From the NCBI RefSeq assembly GCF_004379255.2, contig NC_056036.1, positions 3,286,001-3,350,000 on the forward strand: 64,000 nt of DNA, written 5' to 3'. The DNA comes from Salvia splendens (Eukaryota > Streptophyta > Magnoliopsida > Lamiales > Lamiaceae). A program made the translations under genes and the position numbers. Position 1 is the first letter of the stretch, and every line of letters starts with the position of its first letter. Positions 35,326 through 46,020 of this stretch are shown piece after piece. The notes beneath the pieces are model-generated. The model made no database searches. It worked only from the letters and a program-made list of their open reading frames with translations, and was not told where the DNA came from.

Positions 35326-36727
35326 TATAATAGAGTATAAAATTTTAGAACATAGAAGAATGTGTGTGTATATATAAATATAGTTGCGTTGTATTCCCTC
35401 CATCCCAAACTAATTGATATGAATTATTGTTCGAGACATCTTAACTTAAACGTAAATGATACATTTTCTTTTTTACAATAACCATCTCGGCTCTTTCTTA
35501 ATTTAATCTCATTTGCCCTACTTTATTTACTCTTATTTTAATTTAGTTTATTATCTCTTCTACTTTATCATTATTCATAAGTTGAAAAGTGAAATATTTC
35601 TGAAGTTTATAATGTGATAAAGAATGATCTAATATCATAGATGCAAGATTACTTTTATACATTTAACTGTTATTTTTATATATTTAACGAAATATTTTTT
35701 TAGTTTTTATCTTTAGAGTTATTTTATTCGTATATACACTATAAAAATAAGTAGAAACCTAGATAGTATGTTACTACTTGTTATGACAATTCAAAATTTA
35801 AACCGATCAATTAACTTGAATTCAATCTAATCCAATTAAGTTGTCAAACTATGAAGGCTAATAATACAAAATCCACTTTTAATATAAACAACAATGTCAA
35901 CAAATTATTTTCAATGTGTACTTAGAGTAAGCTTAACAATTGCTAAATGATGTGAAGTACTATAAAATTTTCATTGCTATTATAATTACTTTATTTTCGC
36001 TCTTTTTTATTTTCGGCATATTTTAACTTTTTAGTATTGAACACCGCTTTGACAATTTGTGTGTTTTATAATGTCAATTGAGATCGGTCAAAATTAAATT
36101 AATGTTGTTGTCGTTAAATACACGTGAACTAGTCCATCGATCATCTTTTAAAAGTTACTCTGGGATTCTTCAATAAATATGCCTAACGTCCATGTAACGC
36201 TCAACATCTTATCAGCGTAAGTTTTAATTTGAACGAAAATAGATCCATATTTTAAATTAGACGTGTTAAATAATATTTATTAAAAATTATATTTTTAATA
36301 GAAAGCATTTAAATAATATTATTAGATGTATCCGTTTATAAATGTACATACCCCAGAGTTGAAAGGCGTTCACCAACTATTTCTACTACCATTTTGTAAT
36401 TTGGCGGTGGGCTCCACACGTGCACGTTATGCGGGTCCCACGCACGTTGCAAGCCTTCAACCACTCTTCATAAGAAACATGTGCTGCTCACGTGCAACGG
36501 CGGATAAAAGCCATGCTTTTAAATAACGTAATGAAATTAATTAATTGCCAAACGGAGAAGAAATTAAATATCTGAAATAATGGCATCTATTATTGACACA
36601 TGTGAGACACGTAGGCTAACCAATCATATGCTACCTCACAAATCACAATAATATTTAATATTTCTACACTTTTAGTAGTATATTAATATTAATTTTGTAG
36701 GATCATATACATGAAATATAAGTAGTA
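35326..36727. other. Intergenic, AT-rich, with a partial MITE and two G-boxes
   Basis: Contains a one-sided Stowaway-like end at about 35396 (TCCCTCCATCCCAAACTAAT). Around 36410-36500 a short GC-richer stretch carries two CACGTG cores and several CACG(T/C) motifs without an adjacent gene. No coding sequence is supported. Confidence 0.45.
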
Positions 36728-37591
36728 TAAGAGCATGCGCAGCGGTGGCGACGGACGCCACCGCCGTCCGCGCCGCTGGCACGGACGGCATCCGCCGGCG
36801 CTGCACTCGCGCCGCTGGCACGGCGTTGCTCGATGTATCGAGGACGTCCGTGCCAGCGGACGCACACGTGGCGCGCTCCCATTCGTCAACGGCATAGCCG
36901 TTGTGTTTAAACATTTTTTTATTTTTTTTAAAAAAAAATCGTTTTTTATTAAAAAAACCGATAAAAAATAAAAATAATAATTTTTTTCACTTCCCCAAAA
37001 AAATATATCCGTTTATAACCGTTTTTTACACCTTTTTAATTTTTTTCATTTTTTTACCCCAAAAATACACACTTTCATCTATAAATACCCCCAATTTCAC
37101 CCCAAAAATTCACATCAAACTACACAACTCTCATCATCATTCTCCAATATCCATTCTCATCTCCATTCTCTCATATCCATTTTCATCTTCATTCTCTCAT
37201 ACCCTACAACATCACTATGTCCGGCCAAGACAATAACCCTTCGGGCTCCCACGGTTGGAACCCCGAATGGTTCGGTTATCATCTTAATTTTTAGGATTTT
37301 AATTATGTAATTTTTAATTTTAAGGAGTTTAATTATGTAATTTTTAATTTTTAGGATTTTAATTATGTATTTTTTAATTTTATTTGTAATTTGTAATATT
37401 TATTGTGGTTTTTAAATGGATTTTAATATTATGGAAATGTTTTTGTTTAATTGAATTTTATATTAATTGTGCTCGTCCTTGCGGAAGAGCACAGTTGTGG
37501 GTGTTGTGCTCTTGCCAGAGAGCATGCATGAATAGTACCGCCCGGGCCCACAACCGTGTCGCTGGCAAGAGCATGATTGTGGATGCTCTAA
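36728..37591 (+). mobile_element. Non-autonomous PIF/Harbinger element, 858 bp
   Basis: Spans 36731-37588 between TAA repeats (36728-36730 and 37589-37591). The left end GAGCATGCGCAGCGG and right end (opposite strand GAGCATCCACAATCATGC) match the termini of the 11.2-kb element. So do the GC-rich subterminal CTGGCACGGACG-type repeats. Behind the left end is a TATA-like CTATAAATACC, then a start codon at 37217 opening a 25-codon stub (MSGQDNNPSGSHGW..) ended by TAG. This is probably the truncated first exon of the family's Myb-like ORF1. It lacks a transposase and was produced by internal deletion. Confidence 0.85.
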
Positions 37592-37945
37592 GAAGTAGTG
37601 CGTATAGACGTTGATTGCAATCAATAAAGAAAATGGATTAAAGTATATGTGGTGTGTCAAGGTCATACACTAATGAAATATCTCTATATTTAATTATGAT
37701 TAATATATTTGATTTCCAAAATGGGGTAGTGAAGAAAATGCAATATCTTTTGTGGATATCGTGGTTATTTGTGTTTTTGTGGAGGGAAAATACTAAGGTC
37801 AAATCACAAATTATATGGTGATGAGAACATGGTGTCCCACTTACTTGATTTTGTTCGAACAATATTAAGATTGATTGAACATATACTGTTTTCCTATATT
37901 ATTTAATATGTCCACATCCATATTTGTTCATGTTCAAATAATGTA

Positions 37946-38124
37946 CTCCCTCCGTCCCGGGCTACTCGCTCATTTCCTTTTCGGCTCGGAGATTAAGGAA
38001 TGAGTGTATAGGAAAGTCAAAAATGACGGCTGTAGGTGAAATTTTTTACTAAAAATGGAAAGAGTGCAAGTAACTTGGGACGCCCAAAAAGGAAATAAGT
38101 GCGAGTAGTGCGGGACGGAGGGAG
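37946..38124. mobile_element. Stowaway-type MITE, 179 bp
   Basis: Begins CTCCCTCCGTCCCGGGCTAC and ends TGCGGGACGGAGGGAG, with TA on both sides. The arms form a long inverted repeat. Confidence 0.88.
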
Positions 38125-38535
38125 TATTATAAATGTCATGGAATTTGCTTGCCATGTAGTATTATTTTTTTAGCATTATTATTGATACTATTTAACCTTA
38201 TTTGATACTAGAAAAAAGGATTATTCCTCTAATATTAATAATAATTGCACTTTCATGTAGTGTTGTAGCCAAACCCTTAGTGATTCAGTTGTCTTGTAGT
38301 TTAATAATCATAGCATTATTATGGTACGACCTTAGCACGATTAGATGATGCTGGAGTGTGATTAATTAAGTAAGCATATTTGTACATACGTCTATGTTAT
38401 GTCTAGTTTTAGTTATGATAGTAAAAATGTCACAAATTTCATAATATGTAGTAACAATATTGTTTATTTGAGTACATCCCATTTTTTTGATGTTTTTAGA
38501 ATCACATGTGACGTGACACTCATATTACGTGTAAC

Positions 38536-38831
38536 GTGAGATTGAACTCAAAGCCCGCAGGGGCGTAGCGCAATTGGCAACGGAAGGACAGATCTTGCTG
38601 CAATGAGCCTGGGTTTGCTTTCATCTCTCAGGCACAAGTGTGAGGCCTTGAGAGATGATCTCTCAGGCACAAGTATGTGGCCTTGGGAGATGGGCTTCTG
38701 GCAGCTAGTGGGTTAAGGCTCCCCCCTTAACGGGCTACTGCGTACCCTGATTGAACTCCCTCACATGATGTCGGGCCGGAATATGGGGACCACCAAGGCG
38801 ACGTCGCCTTTTGCTGCAGTGAGATTGAACT
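38536..38831 (+). mobile_element. tRNA-derived SINE, about 270 bp, with 13-bp target duplication
   Basis: The body, about 38549-38818, is flanked by the direct repeat GTGAGATTGAACT (38536-38548 and 38819-38831). It begins GCAGGGGCGTAGCGCAATTG, a tRNA-like head with a box A-like TAGCGCAATTGG. It has an internal duplication of CTCTCAGGCACAAGT..GGCCTTG.GAGATG and a GC-rich end. These are the features of plant tRNA-derived SINEs of the Au type. It needs an external LINE reverse transcriptase. The end is not a long A or T tail, which is acceptable for some plant SINEs. Confidence 0.75.
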
Positions 38832-38971
38832 AAAAAATCGCTCTAGTAGCTAGGGATGTCTAGTTTTAGATATGACTGTGTCATAAATTTCATAAAATGT
38901 AAATGGATCACATCTCATTTTCTTATGTTTTAAGACTAATTACGTGATAGTATAACACAATTCGAACATTA

Positions 38972-39432
38972 TATTGTGTTGGATATTTTAGTGTAATTGG
39001 ATTAACTTGATTGATCAATATGATCATAATGAGACATCAAATAAGTTGAAAGTGCGAAGTGCACACTTGTTTGAATTCGTTATGATTGGACGGGGGTTCG
39101 GAGGCAGCGTCCCTGAGAGCGGGGTCCAAGGGGCAGAGCCCTAGCTGGGGTCGATAATTGAATGACCAAATTACAATATTTAAAACTCGCCAAAACTGTT
39201 ATTTTACAGTTATGAAAGGAAGTGATGCAACGTTTCATCTTCAACCTCCTTCTTATAGATCATTTCTGGTTCCAAAAAAGGATCACAGAATCAACGTACG
39301 AATATCTTTGAAACCTGAATTGTATCCGATCAAACATTGATAGAACTGCCAAATTGATTTGATCTGAAAGTGTTGCACGCCTTTCAGGAAATCCGATTGT
39401 TCACATTCTCTGTAAATCTCCATAACATATTG
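38972..39432. mobile_element. Solo LTR (probably Copia type), 451 bp
   Basis: The stretch 38977-39427 begins TGTTGGATATTTT and ends CCATAACA (5' TG..CA 3', with a TGTT/AACA terminal inverted repeat). It is flanked by the 5-bp direct repeat TATTG (38972-38976 and 39428-39432). No internal retrotransposon sequence adjoins it. The purine-rich GGGGTCCAAGGGGCAGAGCC block resembles that seen in Copia LTRs. It is best read as what remains after recombination between two LTRs. Confidence 0.75.
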
Positions 39433-39629
39433 CACGTTAGATTAAACTCAAAAATCTCTCTGTGAATAGTCTTGTGATACCTAGGTGTTGTGTCATTTAA
39501 ATTAGGCTTTAGTGATGATAATAACCGAATATTGTTTCTTTTTTAAATTCTAAAAATGAAAAACAACATTAAAAAGACAATGGTAAATTCTCTTGGTGTG
39601 TTCTTGCAATAAAACTAAGTTCATGTGAA

Positions 39630-39924
39630 CACTACAAAAAACTTACTCCTACTATTTAAGGATACAAAGATCAAATCGTAATTACTTGTATTGAAATTTT
39701 TTAAAATATAACAATAATTAAGGAAGCAAAAGAAAGTGTCTTTAAATTAATGATAAATTAACTTAGTTTTTTTATTTTTTAGGACGCTTTTATTTGCGTC
39801 CTCTATTTTAATCGGGACACCAACAATAAGGACACTTTTTGAAACGTTGGTGATATATTTAGAAACACAAATTAACGTTCTTAAATGCATTAAAAAATCT
39901 CCTTTGACATTTTTTTTTGTAGTA
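39630..39924. mobile_element. CACTA-like non-autonomous repeat, copy 1
   Basis: Begins CACTACAAAAAACTTAC and ends with an inverted-type TTTTTTTTGTAGT. The core (CTTTTATTTGCGTC, CACCAACAATAAGGACACTT) recurs at about 59.83-60.08 kb. CACTACAA ends suggest the CACTA (CMC) superfamily. The right end is mutated (TAGTAT for TAGTG). Confidence 0.55.
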
Positions 39925-40448
39925 TAGTAACATATCAATAATAAAATTAATGACTATGATACTAAGAAAAAAGTGCATAACTAAAAAATAAAATTTTGAA
40001 TAAGGGTATATTTACGAGAACAATCTAGTGTCAAAATATTCTTGGTGAAAAGATTAATATGCATTGCCACTAAATTAATTGATTTTTTCCGTCAAACAAA
40101 ATTGATAAGAAATATAGAAGGGAAGGGTTGATTAATTTTGTCCCAATTTCTCTGCTTTTATATTGGTAAAACGTGGCAAATGAGATTTAAGATTATATTT
40201 ACATTTCATAACTGATAAGTGATAACAAATATAGAAATTTCACTAATTTTTCTCTTTATTGGAATTTCTCCGATCCCGCATTTATAATGGGATATGAATG
40301 AAACAAATTTAACTCAGACGAAAAAAAAATCACCGTCTTTTAGATAATAAATCCTTCAAAACAAATAAATAAGAAATTAACTTAGAGGAGTAGTACTATT
40401 TAAAGTTTGGATAAATAAGTCGATTTTGTTCTTCCAATTAGATAATTA

Positions 40449-40638
40449 GGGTGTTTGGTTTGCAAGATTATATCCAGGATTAAATTTGTAGTGTATTTGG
40501 TTCAAGAGATTCAATCCCACAACTCAATCCTAGATGGATAATCATGAGATAATTAGTCACCCTATGACTAAAATAATCTCACAACTCAATACTAGATTAT
40601 ATCATGGTACTATTTTATCTTAGAAACCGAACACCACC
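40449..40638. mobile_element. Tourist-like (Harbinger-related) MITE, about 190 bp
   Basis: The left end GGGTGTTTGGTTTGC follows TTA. The right end GAAACCGAACACCACC precedes TAA. These are near-inverted copies of the GGTGTTYGGTTT motif common in Tourist MITEs. There is no coding capacity. The target repeat is imperfect, so the boundaries are approximate. Confidence 0.6.
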
Positions 40639-41400
40639 TAAGGTCTAGCCGTATTTGTTAGTAGGAACTTGGAATTGATTTGTAAATATATTGAATCCCT
40701 CTTATAAATTTTCAACCAGCCCAGCCCAGCCAACCCAATCCAACCCGAATGAGGCCCAACCATATTTGTCACTAGTAGGTCACATACATTTGATGTTACG
40801 TTGATCGTATAAAAGAATAAAATAACTTGTAAATTGTTTAAGAACTTATAAGCACTTCGATAAATATCTTATAAATAACTTATGACTTAAAATTATTTCG
40901 CAACAACTATAATCCTTAAAAGATTGAATTCTACAATCTTAATTTACTTTTTTATACTCTCTCTCTTAAAAAACAGTATGAGTTTATAAAGTGACACGAA
41001 TTTTAATATACAATTGATAAAGTAAGAGATATAAAAAAAAATCATTGGGGTATTGTAAGTGAAGAATGAGTCTCACCTCTATAAAGATAATTTTTTTTTC
41101 AAATTCAAAATTCATAATCTTAAAAGGCGAATTAGAATAAAAATAATTTTTAAAGGACGAAGATTAACACTACGAACTAGCATGAGATTAATGATTATAG
41201 AAGACAACCCACAATATATACACGAGCTAGGCTCCACATATCATGCATGTTAGGTATAAGGCCAAAATATGAACACCACACCATAAGAAAACTTTTGATC
41301 TGAACACAACTCAACTATAAATATATAAATAACAATATTAAAGGCTAAAGTTCAAAATTGGTTCTACACATTACATTGTGATAGTTATAGGTCCTAAATA

Positions 41401-41610
41401 ATATTTCCTTTGTCCCATGAAAGATGCCACACTTGTTTGACGGCACGAGATTTTATAAGGTTTTGTTTTATGTGTTAAGTGAATAGAGAAAATATATATT
41501 TATATTAATGTGAGAGAGAATTTTTTTTCCAAAAATGGAAATATGACATTTTTAATGGAACAAACTAAAAAGGAAAATGTAACATCTTTTATGGAACAGA
41601 TGAAATACTA
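41401..41610. mobile_element. Decayed Stowaway-type MITE
   Basis: The left end TTTCCTTTGTCCCATGAAAG and right end CTTTTATGGAACAGATGAAA are a degenerate inverted pair of the CTCCCTCCGTCCCATRAAAG type. Just upstream (about 41338-41400) is a weak resemblance to the Mutator-like end GGCCAAAATTGGTCCT. Confidence 0.45.
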
Positions 41611-41723
41611 TTTTGGTTTATATTTAACTATTTCGTAAAAAAAGTTACACTCCAAAACTCTGAATTATTAATTGTAGGTTGTAAAATACAAATTTTACTA
41701 ACATGTGTTTCATATCTTCGTCC

Positions 41724-41799
41724 TATGATTATGTTTCCTATTGATTTTAGTTTTAAATTAACTAATTTAAAACTAAAATCAATAGGAAACATGATCATA
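41724..41799. repeat. Near-perfect 37-bp inverted repeat with 2-nt spacer
   Basis: Arms 41724-41760 and 41763-41799 pair at 36 of 37 positions (one G/A difference in the right arm) with only AC between them. The arms contain TTTCCTATTGATTTTAG and its complement. The spacer is too short for a normal transposon interior, so this may be the collapsed palindrome of a MITE or a young inverted duplication. If transcribed it would form a very stable hairpin RNA. Confidence 0.9.
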
Positions 41800-41999
41800 T
41801 TAAACATTCAGCTCCGAAAAGGTAACTGGTGTACACAAGAATAGATCCACGGGCTTCTGTTTTTTCTCGGGCCAACAAGAAAATTTACATTGCCATCAAA
41901 CGGGGTGAAATGGACAACTAACTGCCCTTTTCTTAGATTTTCAGTCGTATCAAACATGCCCTTAGTTTTCAACAAGGATTTTAGTCCTAAATTGAATAA

Positions 42000-43018
42000 A
42001 TTGAAGAGTGAACCGCCTTATTAGTTCCTAACTTGTGGACTTGTGGCACCATAGATTAAAAAAAAATAGCCCATGAGGACCCTAAAGTTTAATATAATCA
42101 CGAATTGAGTAATTTTAGTCACTTTTTAGATGAAAATGCTCAAATGAGTAGAAGGACAATTTAGTCAAATCATGCAAGCACCTACACACCTACTCTACAC
42201 ACCTACGCATGAATTGCAGACTTTTGTCTCTTTCTTTCTCTTCAATTCATCTCTCATTTTGAGTTTCGTTTCATTTTGTCCACACTATGACCTTTGCATT
42301 CTACCAAGAATTCATTTCCTTAAATACATACGTTAAAGTATAATCATTTTCACTTTCACGTATAATTAACTATGACCCTAAATCCAGATGTTCAAATAAA
42401 TTTCAAATTGATGATCATATACAGTATGTGAACGCTGAATGTATCCAAAAATGGTTTTAATATGGCAAATTGAAGGGTATGATTGATTTCTTTTTATTTG
42501 GAATGCTCTCCTTTAGAAACTTAAATTTAGGCGTAAATTATAAAAGTCAATGCAAATTAAATACAGAAATGCAGAATCCCTGATTTCACTATTATTGGAA
42601 ATTAATTAATTATGTAATCAGTGTCCAATTAACTTCCAATAAAATTTGAACGCTTTTAATTTTTCATTATTTAATGCGTACTTTGAACATAAATCAACAC
42701 AATTCACGACCCAAATCAGAAGATTCTCTCTCTCTATATATATATTTCCTTTAGATTCGGTCAACATAGAAATTAAAATAAATTGTCATTGCCATGTAAA
42801 GCGTAAATTGTATAAGGGTCGAAAAAATATTTGGTATTAAAGCAACTAAAGGAAAGATTTAAATTAACGAAGGTACATTGCTCATAAATCTTAAAAAGAA
42901 AAAGGTAAATATATTTGTTTCCATAATTCACGTACATTACCAAATTAACTACTCCGTATTCTTATAAATACAATAGCTATCTAGCCAAATGAAGTCTTAG
43001 CAATCAATACATAGAATT
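42000..43018. other. Upstream region of the orphan membrane-protein gene
   Basis: AT-rich DNA with no other gene. From about 42760 to the start codon it aligns with the region before the broken copy at 44.16 kb (shared ACATAGAAATTAAAATAAAT, GCATTGCCA/TCATTGCCA and GTATTAAAGCAACT). A TATA-like TATAAATAC at 42964-42972 is a candidate core promoter. Confidence 0.5.
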
Positions 43019-43573
43019 ATGATGTATCTCGACTCTCTCCGATATAGCTACGACTTGCACTTCCGTCTAGGCAAAGTCATGCCTACTAGTTGTGAATCAC
43101 AAACATCTAAGGCAGAGTTACTGGTGGGCATTGAGAGTGCTCTTGTTTTGCTTGATTCAACGGCCGACATGCAATGCGCGGTCCTGGCTGTGGGAGCGAT
43201 TGAACAATTCAACGCGCTTCGTCACCAATTCACCACCAACCTCCGGTTTCGGGGAATGTGGATTAGGAGCGATCACGACATGCTAAGCGAGGTCAACAAG
43301 GCTCAGGCAGACATAAACACAATAGTTGAGCGTTTGTATTTCGTGTTTCCCATTGGATTTTTATTCCTTTTAATTTGGAACACATTTGGAGTAGTTCCAC
43401 TTCTTTTTTTGGCTTTTTATGGGTTAATCGTGGATGGTTGGCTGAAGGGCTTGAGGGTCAAGACCATGGAGACCAAAGAAACAATTGCATTCATTGCGAG
43501 GGTCGCAAAGTTCATCGAGATTGCTGTAGAAGCAGCCAAGCCCACCCGTGAGCCTGAGCCTGAGCCCTATTGA
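43019..43573 (+). CDS. Unrecognised small membrane protein (orphan), 184 residues
   Basis: I do not recognise the family. The frame is intronless with 184 codons. Residues 1-106 are mixed-helical and soluble-looking (KAELLVGIESALVLLDS, AIEQFNALRHQF, EVNKAQADINTIVERL). Residues about 107-138 are strongly hydrophobic (FLFLLIW, VVPLLFLAFYGLIV) and could form one long or two short membrane segments. A charged helix and an acidic Pro-Glu tail (EPEPEPY) follow. ATGs at 43019, 43022 and 43079 are all in frame; the last (MPTSCES) resembles the start of the broken copy at 44161 (MPLPSCLE), so the true start is uncertain. The reading frame survives while its duplicate has decayed, and a TATA-like box lies about 50 bp upstream. 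Both support a real gene, perhaps lineage-restricted. Confidence 0.55.
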   Translation: MMYLDSLRYSYDLHFRLGKVMPTSCESQTSKAELLVGIESALVLLDSTADMQCAVLAVGAIEQFNALRHQFTTNLRFRGMWIRSDHDMLSEVNKAQADINTIVERLYFVFPIGFLFLLIWNTFGVVPLLFLAFYGLIVDGWLKGLRVKTMETKETIAFIARVAKFIEIAVEAAKPTREPEPEPY

Positions 43574-43623
43574 TAGATTTAATTGCAAAAAAAATGTTTA
43601 TTTGGTTGGAGGTTTTTTTATTG

Positions 43624-43900
43624 AATAAAGGCCAACACTAGTTGTGAACATATGCCCATTTTATGATTTTGGCTATATACATTATTTTTTTAATTTTTGT
43701 ATCATGAACATTTTAACTCGGATCACAATTGATCATACACTAACAATTCCGTCAATTTTTCAAAATCGGATTAAAACCGTTTAAAAATTGGTCAAAATTG
43801 TGTTAAAAATTGGGTCAAAATTGATCAAAATGGGTCAAAATTGGATTAAAACCGTTTAAAAATGGGTCAAAATTGATCCTTAGCTGGATTCTTCTCCAAC
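43624..43900. repeat. Relic related to the Mutator-like element at 51.9 kb
   Basis: AATAAAGGCCAACACTAGTTGTGAACATATGCCCATTTTATGATTTTGG is a diverged version of the termini of the 51895-52761 element, written here only as a description of similarity over 43624-43672. It is followed by repeated short units of the type GGGTCAAAATTG (43790-43875). It separates the two copies of the orphan gene. Confidence 0.45.
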
Positions 43901-44160
43901 ATAGAAATTAAAATAAATTGGCATTGCCACGCAAAGTGCAATTGTATAAGGGCCGACAAAATATTTTGTATTAAAGCAACTCCGAAGTAATGATACAAAT
44001 TGACAAAGTATATTGCTCATAATTAAATCTTTTGAAAAAGGCAAATATATATTTCAATAAAATACATTTCCAAATTAACTACTACATAATTTAGCATTAT
44101 AAATGCGATAGTTATAGTTCACAAGCGCAATAGAAGTAATTCTCTTAGCAACACTTAATT

Positions 44161-44412
44161 ATGCCTCTCCCAAGTTGTTTGGAAATATCTAAGGTACATG
44201 TGCTCATTGGCATTGAGATTGCTCTTGTTGTGCTGGATACAATGGCCAAGCGGGGCAACATGCAATTCGCGGTCCTTGCGTGAGAAGCGATTGAAAAATT
44301 GAATGCTCTGTGCGACCAATCGTGGATGGTCCGTTGAAGGGTATGTTGGTCGATGCCCAACATACCCTTCAACCATATGTTTGCATCGCAAGGGTGGCAA
44401 AATTCATCCTAA
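44161..44412 (+). pseudogene. Broken tandem copy of the orphan membrane-protein gene
   Basis: Similar to the gene at 43.0 kb: MPLPSCLEISKVHVLIGIEIALVVLDTMA corresponds to MPTSCESQTSKAELLVGIESALVLLDSTA there. A TGA stops the frame at about 44281. A segment of roughly 210 bp covering the middle and the hydrophobic region is missing. The sequence then rejoins at the IVDGWLKG-equivalent and runs to CGCAAGGGTGGCAAAATTCATC. There it is cut by the Harbinger element inserted at 44413. The upstream 250 bp also match, so promoter and gene were duplicated together. Confidence 0.8.
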
Positions 44413-44655
44413 GACCATCAGCAGTGGGGCGCCCTAAGGCGCGCCACGTCAGCATTTTTATCCTCATCCTTCTCTACCTGCAGTGGGGCGCCCTAAGGCG
44501 CACCCTATGACGCGCCACATCATCATTTTGTTGTTTTGTTTAATTAATTTAACTGTTTTCAAATAACACGTAACGAGTAAAAAAAATGACTAAATAACAA
44601 GCGGCGAAGTTTTAATAAAAAAAAATTACACCATTCAACTAAAAAAAGAAAAAAA

Positions 44656-45717
44656 CTAAGTCGGGTCAATTCCCAACTTCCTACGCAACTCATCGAGTAA
44701 TGCACGAAGATACTCGGCTTGTTCGGGGTCGGTGCACTTCTTGAGGGCCTTGTGCGTCTGCAACATCGTCTTTGCCATCGACGCTGTAGCTAACGACGCA
44801 AACGCGGTGGCCGTCTGCACCGGGAGCTCATCTGGGTCCGGAACAGGGGCGGCAGCGGTCGACGATGACGTCGCGGCTGCCTTCCCCTTGGCCTTCGCAG
44901 CCTTGATGCCGGGAGGACGCCGGGAGGACACCGGTGTGCCGGAACTCCCTTCATCCACGTACGTCTGGTTGAGGTCAACCGGGTTAGTGCCGCTGCCGCT
45001 GCTCGTGTAGTCACCAGCTTCGGTGACCTTCGTCCTCTTCGGCGCACCAGTGTGGAGAATTCCACCTTGGAACTTCTGCTTCTCCCTCAAGAGCGCCCAG
45101 ATGGCCTCGTGCTTGAACTCGCCGAACATCGACCGGTACGACAACATCGCTTTAGAGCGCACGTCGTGCACGCTCTCGCCGCTCCCCTGTGACCGCGCGC
45201 ACTTCTCGAACTCCGCCGAGTACAAGTTCACTTGCTTCTTGATTTGATCCCAGTGCTTGCGGAGTTGCTCACTCTTGCGCTTGTACGCGGTCGGCGGCTT
45301 GACCGAATTGTAGAGGCCCGCGATGCGCTCCCAGTACGCGGTCTATCTCTGGTTGTTGGCGAATATCGGATCTTCCGATATATCTACCCAACACCGGGCC
45401 AAAGTGAGAGTTTCGTCGTCGGTGTAGTTCGTACGGCCGGGGGCGTACTCATCGCAGTCACCGGGAGGCGGCAACTTCTGCGCCCGCTGCCGGTTCCGCT
45501 TCGCCTTCCCCTTGGTGGCACCGGTCGCTGCGAGGGCGGGATCGGCCGATGCGGTTGGGCGGTGCGGCAACGGCTCTATATCAGACAACCCATACGATTC
45601 CGTACTGAAATCGGGATCGTAATGGGTGTTGTCGCCGAACGAACGATAATCGCCGGGTTCTGTACCCGGCCAATGCGCCTCTCCGCTAAACGTAGGGCTA
45701 TTGGGGCTTGAATCCAT
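44656..45717 (-). pseudogene. Harbinger ORF1 (Myb/trihelix-like DNA-binding protein) with one premature stop
   Basis: Reads from ATG at 45717 (MDSSPNSPTF) through TNYTDDETLTLARCWVDIS and ISEDPIFANNQR to a TAG at about 45342. It then continues in the same frame as TAYWERIAGLYNSVKPP, YKRKSEQLRKHWDQI, a Ser/Ala/Lys-rich linker, and a C-terminal helical part (DPEQAEYLRALLDELRRKLG) to the stop at 44656. The Trp-containing helices (ARCWV, YWERI, KHWDQI) are the trihelix/SANT-like DNA-binding domain of plant Harbinger ORF1, also annotated as NAM-associated. The single TAG interrupts the second helix region; without it the protein would be about 353 residues. ORF1 normally helps the transposase reach the nucleus and the element ends. 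Confidence 0.85.
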
Positions 45718-45809
45718 TTCGTAGTAATTATGTAAATGTAAGTTTCGAAGATGAAATCGTGTGAAATGAAATGTTACAAATGAACGCTATTTATAAAAAA
45801 ACGAAACCG

Positions 45810-46020
45810 CGTGCCATCGTCCGCGGCCTTCAGAATGGGCCAGACGCTGTCGCGGACGATGGCCATCGTCCGCGACGTCCGCGGTTTAAGTCGCGCCCGA
45901 AGCATAGGCCGCGACTATCGTCCGCGGCCTATGCCACACACCCACAGTGGGGGCGGACGATGAATGGCGCGGACGATACGCGCCATCGGGCGTGCCATCG
46001 TCCGCCCATTGCGGATGGCC
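45810..46020. repeat. Subterminal ATCGTCCGC repeat array
   Basis: At least seven copies of (C)ATCGTCCGC or its reverse complement GCGGACGAT occur within about 205 bp at the right end of the Harbinger element, in both orientations. The tract is strongly GC-rich in an AT-rich region. Such subterminal repeats are candidate binding sites for the element's ORF1 or transposase proteins. Confidence 0.8.
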
